From: Vreelandella sulfidaeris
Lineage (GTDB): Bacteria > Pseudomonadota > Gammaproteobacteria > Pseudomonadales > Halomonadaceae
Assembly (NCBI GenBank): GCA_007182875.1
Contig: AP019514.1
Coordinates: 558,001-622,000 of the forward strand
DNA length: 64,000 bases
Reading direction: 5' to 3'
Shown here: positions 63,513-64,000 of the stretch, piece by piece
Layout of the letters: each line of letters starts with the position of its first letter
Numbering within the stretch: position 1 is the first letter of the stretch
Translations under genes and position numbers: made by a program
The notes under the pieces: generated by a model
Seen by the model: only the letters and a program-made list of their open reading frames with translations
What the model was told of the DNA's origin: nothing
The model's database searches: none

Positions 63513-64000
63513 TCACGTGCTCGTTTTCTTTCTAGCCCGATGCGCTGCCGCTTTCATTCTGTTTCCGCAAGCAGCCATGCTGCACCAGCGGCGCCGGTGG
63601 GATTTTGTTTGATCGTGGAACAACAGAACGCAGTCTGAGGCTTCGCACTCCTTCACAAGCTGCAAATCTTCCTCGGTAAGCAGTTGGACCAATGCCCACG
63701 CAACAGGCTGCAACAGGCTCTCGCTTTCCATGTTGCGCTTAACCGTTTTTTTCTGAAACGCCGATGCCGTTGGCTGCCATTCGATTTTCTCTATATGGTA
63801 ACCCCGTTCCAGCACGTAGTTCACTACAGTGGGATCTGCGGGCCGTCCCTGTTGGGCCGAGATAAGCAGATCCCGCATGTTTTCACGCATTTCTCGAGCA
63901 AGTTGGACTAACCCAGACGGTGGGCTTTCATGATACTCCGATAACACGCCCGCCTGCTGAAGCCACTCAATGACACTGCTGCCGTCATCCAAACACTCTT
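63513..64000 (-). CDS. CGNR zinc-finger (ABATE-like) protein, 5' end outside window
   Basis: The C-terminus CEASDCVLLFHDQTK and WCSMAACGNRMKAAAHRARKK is the CGNR zinc finger. The helical part before it (REMRENMRDLLISAQQG) matches the ABATE N-terminal domain of putative stress-linked transcription regulators. The frame is open to the window edge; the TTG at 63992 is probably not the start. Confidence 0.82.
   Translation of the reverse strand, partial: ECLDDGSSVIEWLQQAGVLSEYHESPPSGLVQLAREMRENMRDLLISAQQGRPADPTVVNYVLERGYHIEKIEWQPTASAFQKKTVKRNMESESLLQPVAWALVQLLTEEDLQLVKECEASDCVLLFHDQTKSHRRRWCSMAACGNRMKAAAHRARKKTST

Overview
The window looks like a chromosomal piece of a moderately halophilic gammaproteobacterium, most likely Halomonas or a close relative (Halomonadaceae). 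The basis is gene content and order (bamB-yfgM-hisS-ispG-rodZ-pilW-rlmN-ndk-isc-cysE-trmJ/suhB, and queA-tgt-yajC-secDF), the acidic exported proteins, and the fairly high GC of the core. No species call is possible from this alone.

A property of the whole window governs how it must be read. Most long genes carry one or more single-base length errors, usually in runs of identical bases, so the protein continues in a neighbouring frame. This hits essential genes (hisS, ispG, secD, ndk, tgt, iscS), so it is almost certainly sequencing or consensus error and not gene decay. Coordinates below are for the reconstructed genes.

Layout. 1-12.2 kb (minus strand): outer-membrane assembly, histidyl-tRNA synthetase, isoprenoid, cell-shape, pilus, 23S methylation, NDP kinase, Fe-S assembly, cysE, trmJ. 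12.3-13.1 kb: a SuhB-family protein that has lost most of its metal ligands. 13.2-22.5 kb: a GH15 glucoamylase-like gene opposite a TPP enzyme / enolase-superfamily / FAD-FeS oxidoreductase / SDR operon; the last two proteins end in probable membrane anchors. 22.6-28.2 kb: secF, secD, yajC, tgt, queA. 28.27 kb: tRNA-Leu(CAA), whose 3' half is repeated 2,049 bp downstream and brackets an AT-rich mini-island without an integrase. 30.7-33.4 kb: a small gene, a PRC-barrel protein and a glycosyltransferase.

33.6-48.6 kb is a catabolic cluster: AraC and GntR regulators, a RidA-like protein, an ornithine-cyclodeaminase-family protein, three histone-deacetylase-family amidohydrolases, two aminotransferases, a FAD-linked dehydrogenase and a Dpp/Opp-type ABC importer. 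The likely theme is uptake, deacylation and transamination of an N-acylated amine or amino compound.

48.7-64 kb is accessory and defence-like. Four overlapping genes encode an SMC-like ATPase, a small KITE-like subunit, a kleisin-like subunit and a Toprim protein. They resemble Wadjet/MksBEFG, but the order is SMC-first and the subunits differ from the textbook types. Next come an AT-rich two-gene unit of unknown function, a transporter remnant, an HNH nuclease followed by an integron-like attC site, an RNase Z-like gene, a DsbA/FrnE-like gene, a ccdAB toxin-antitoxin pair, an exported MetX-like hydrolase, a PD-(D/E)XK nuclease and a CGNR zinc-finger protein cut by the window end.
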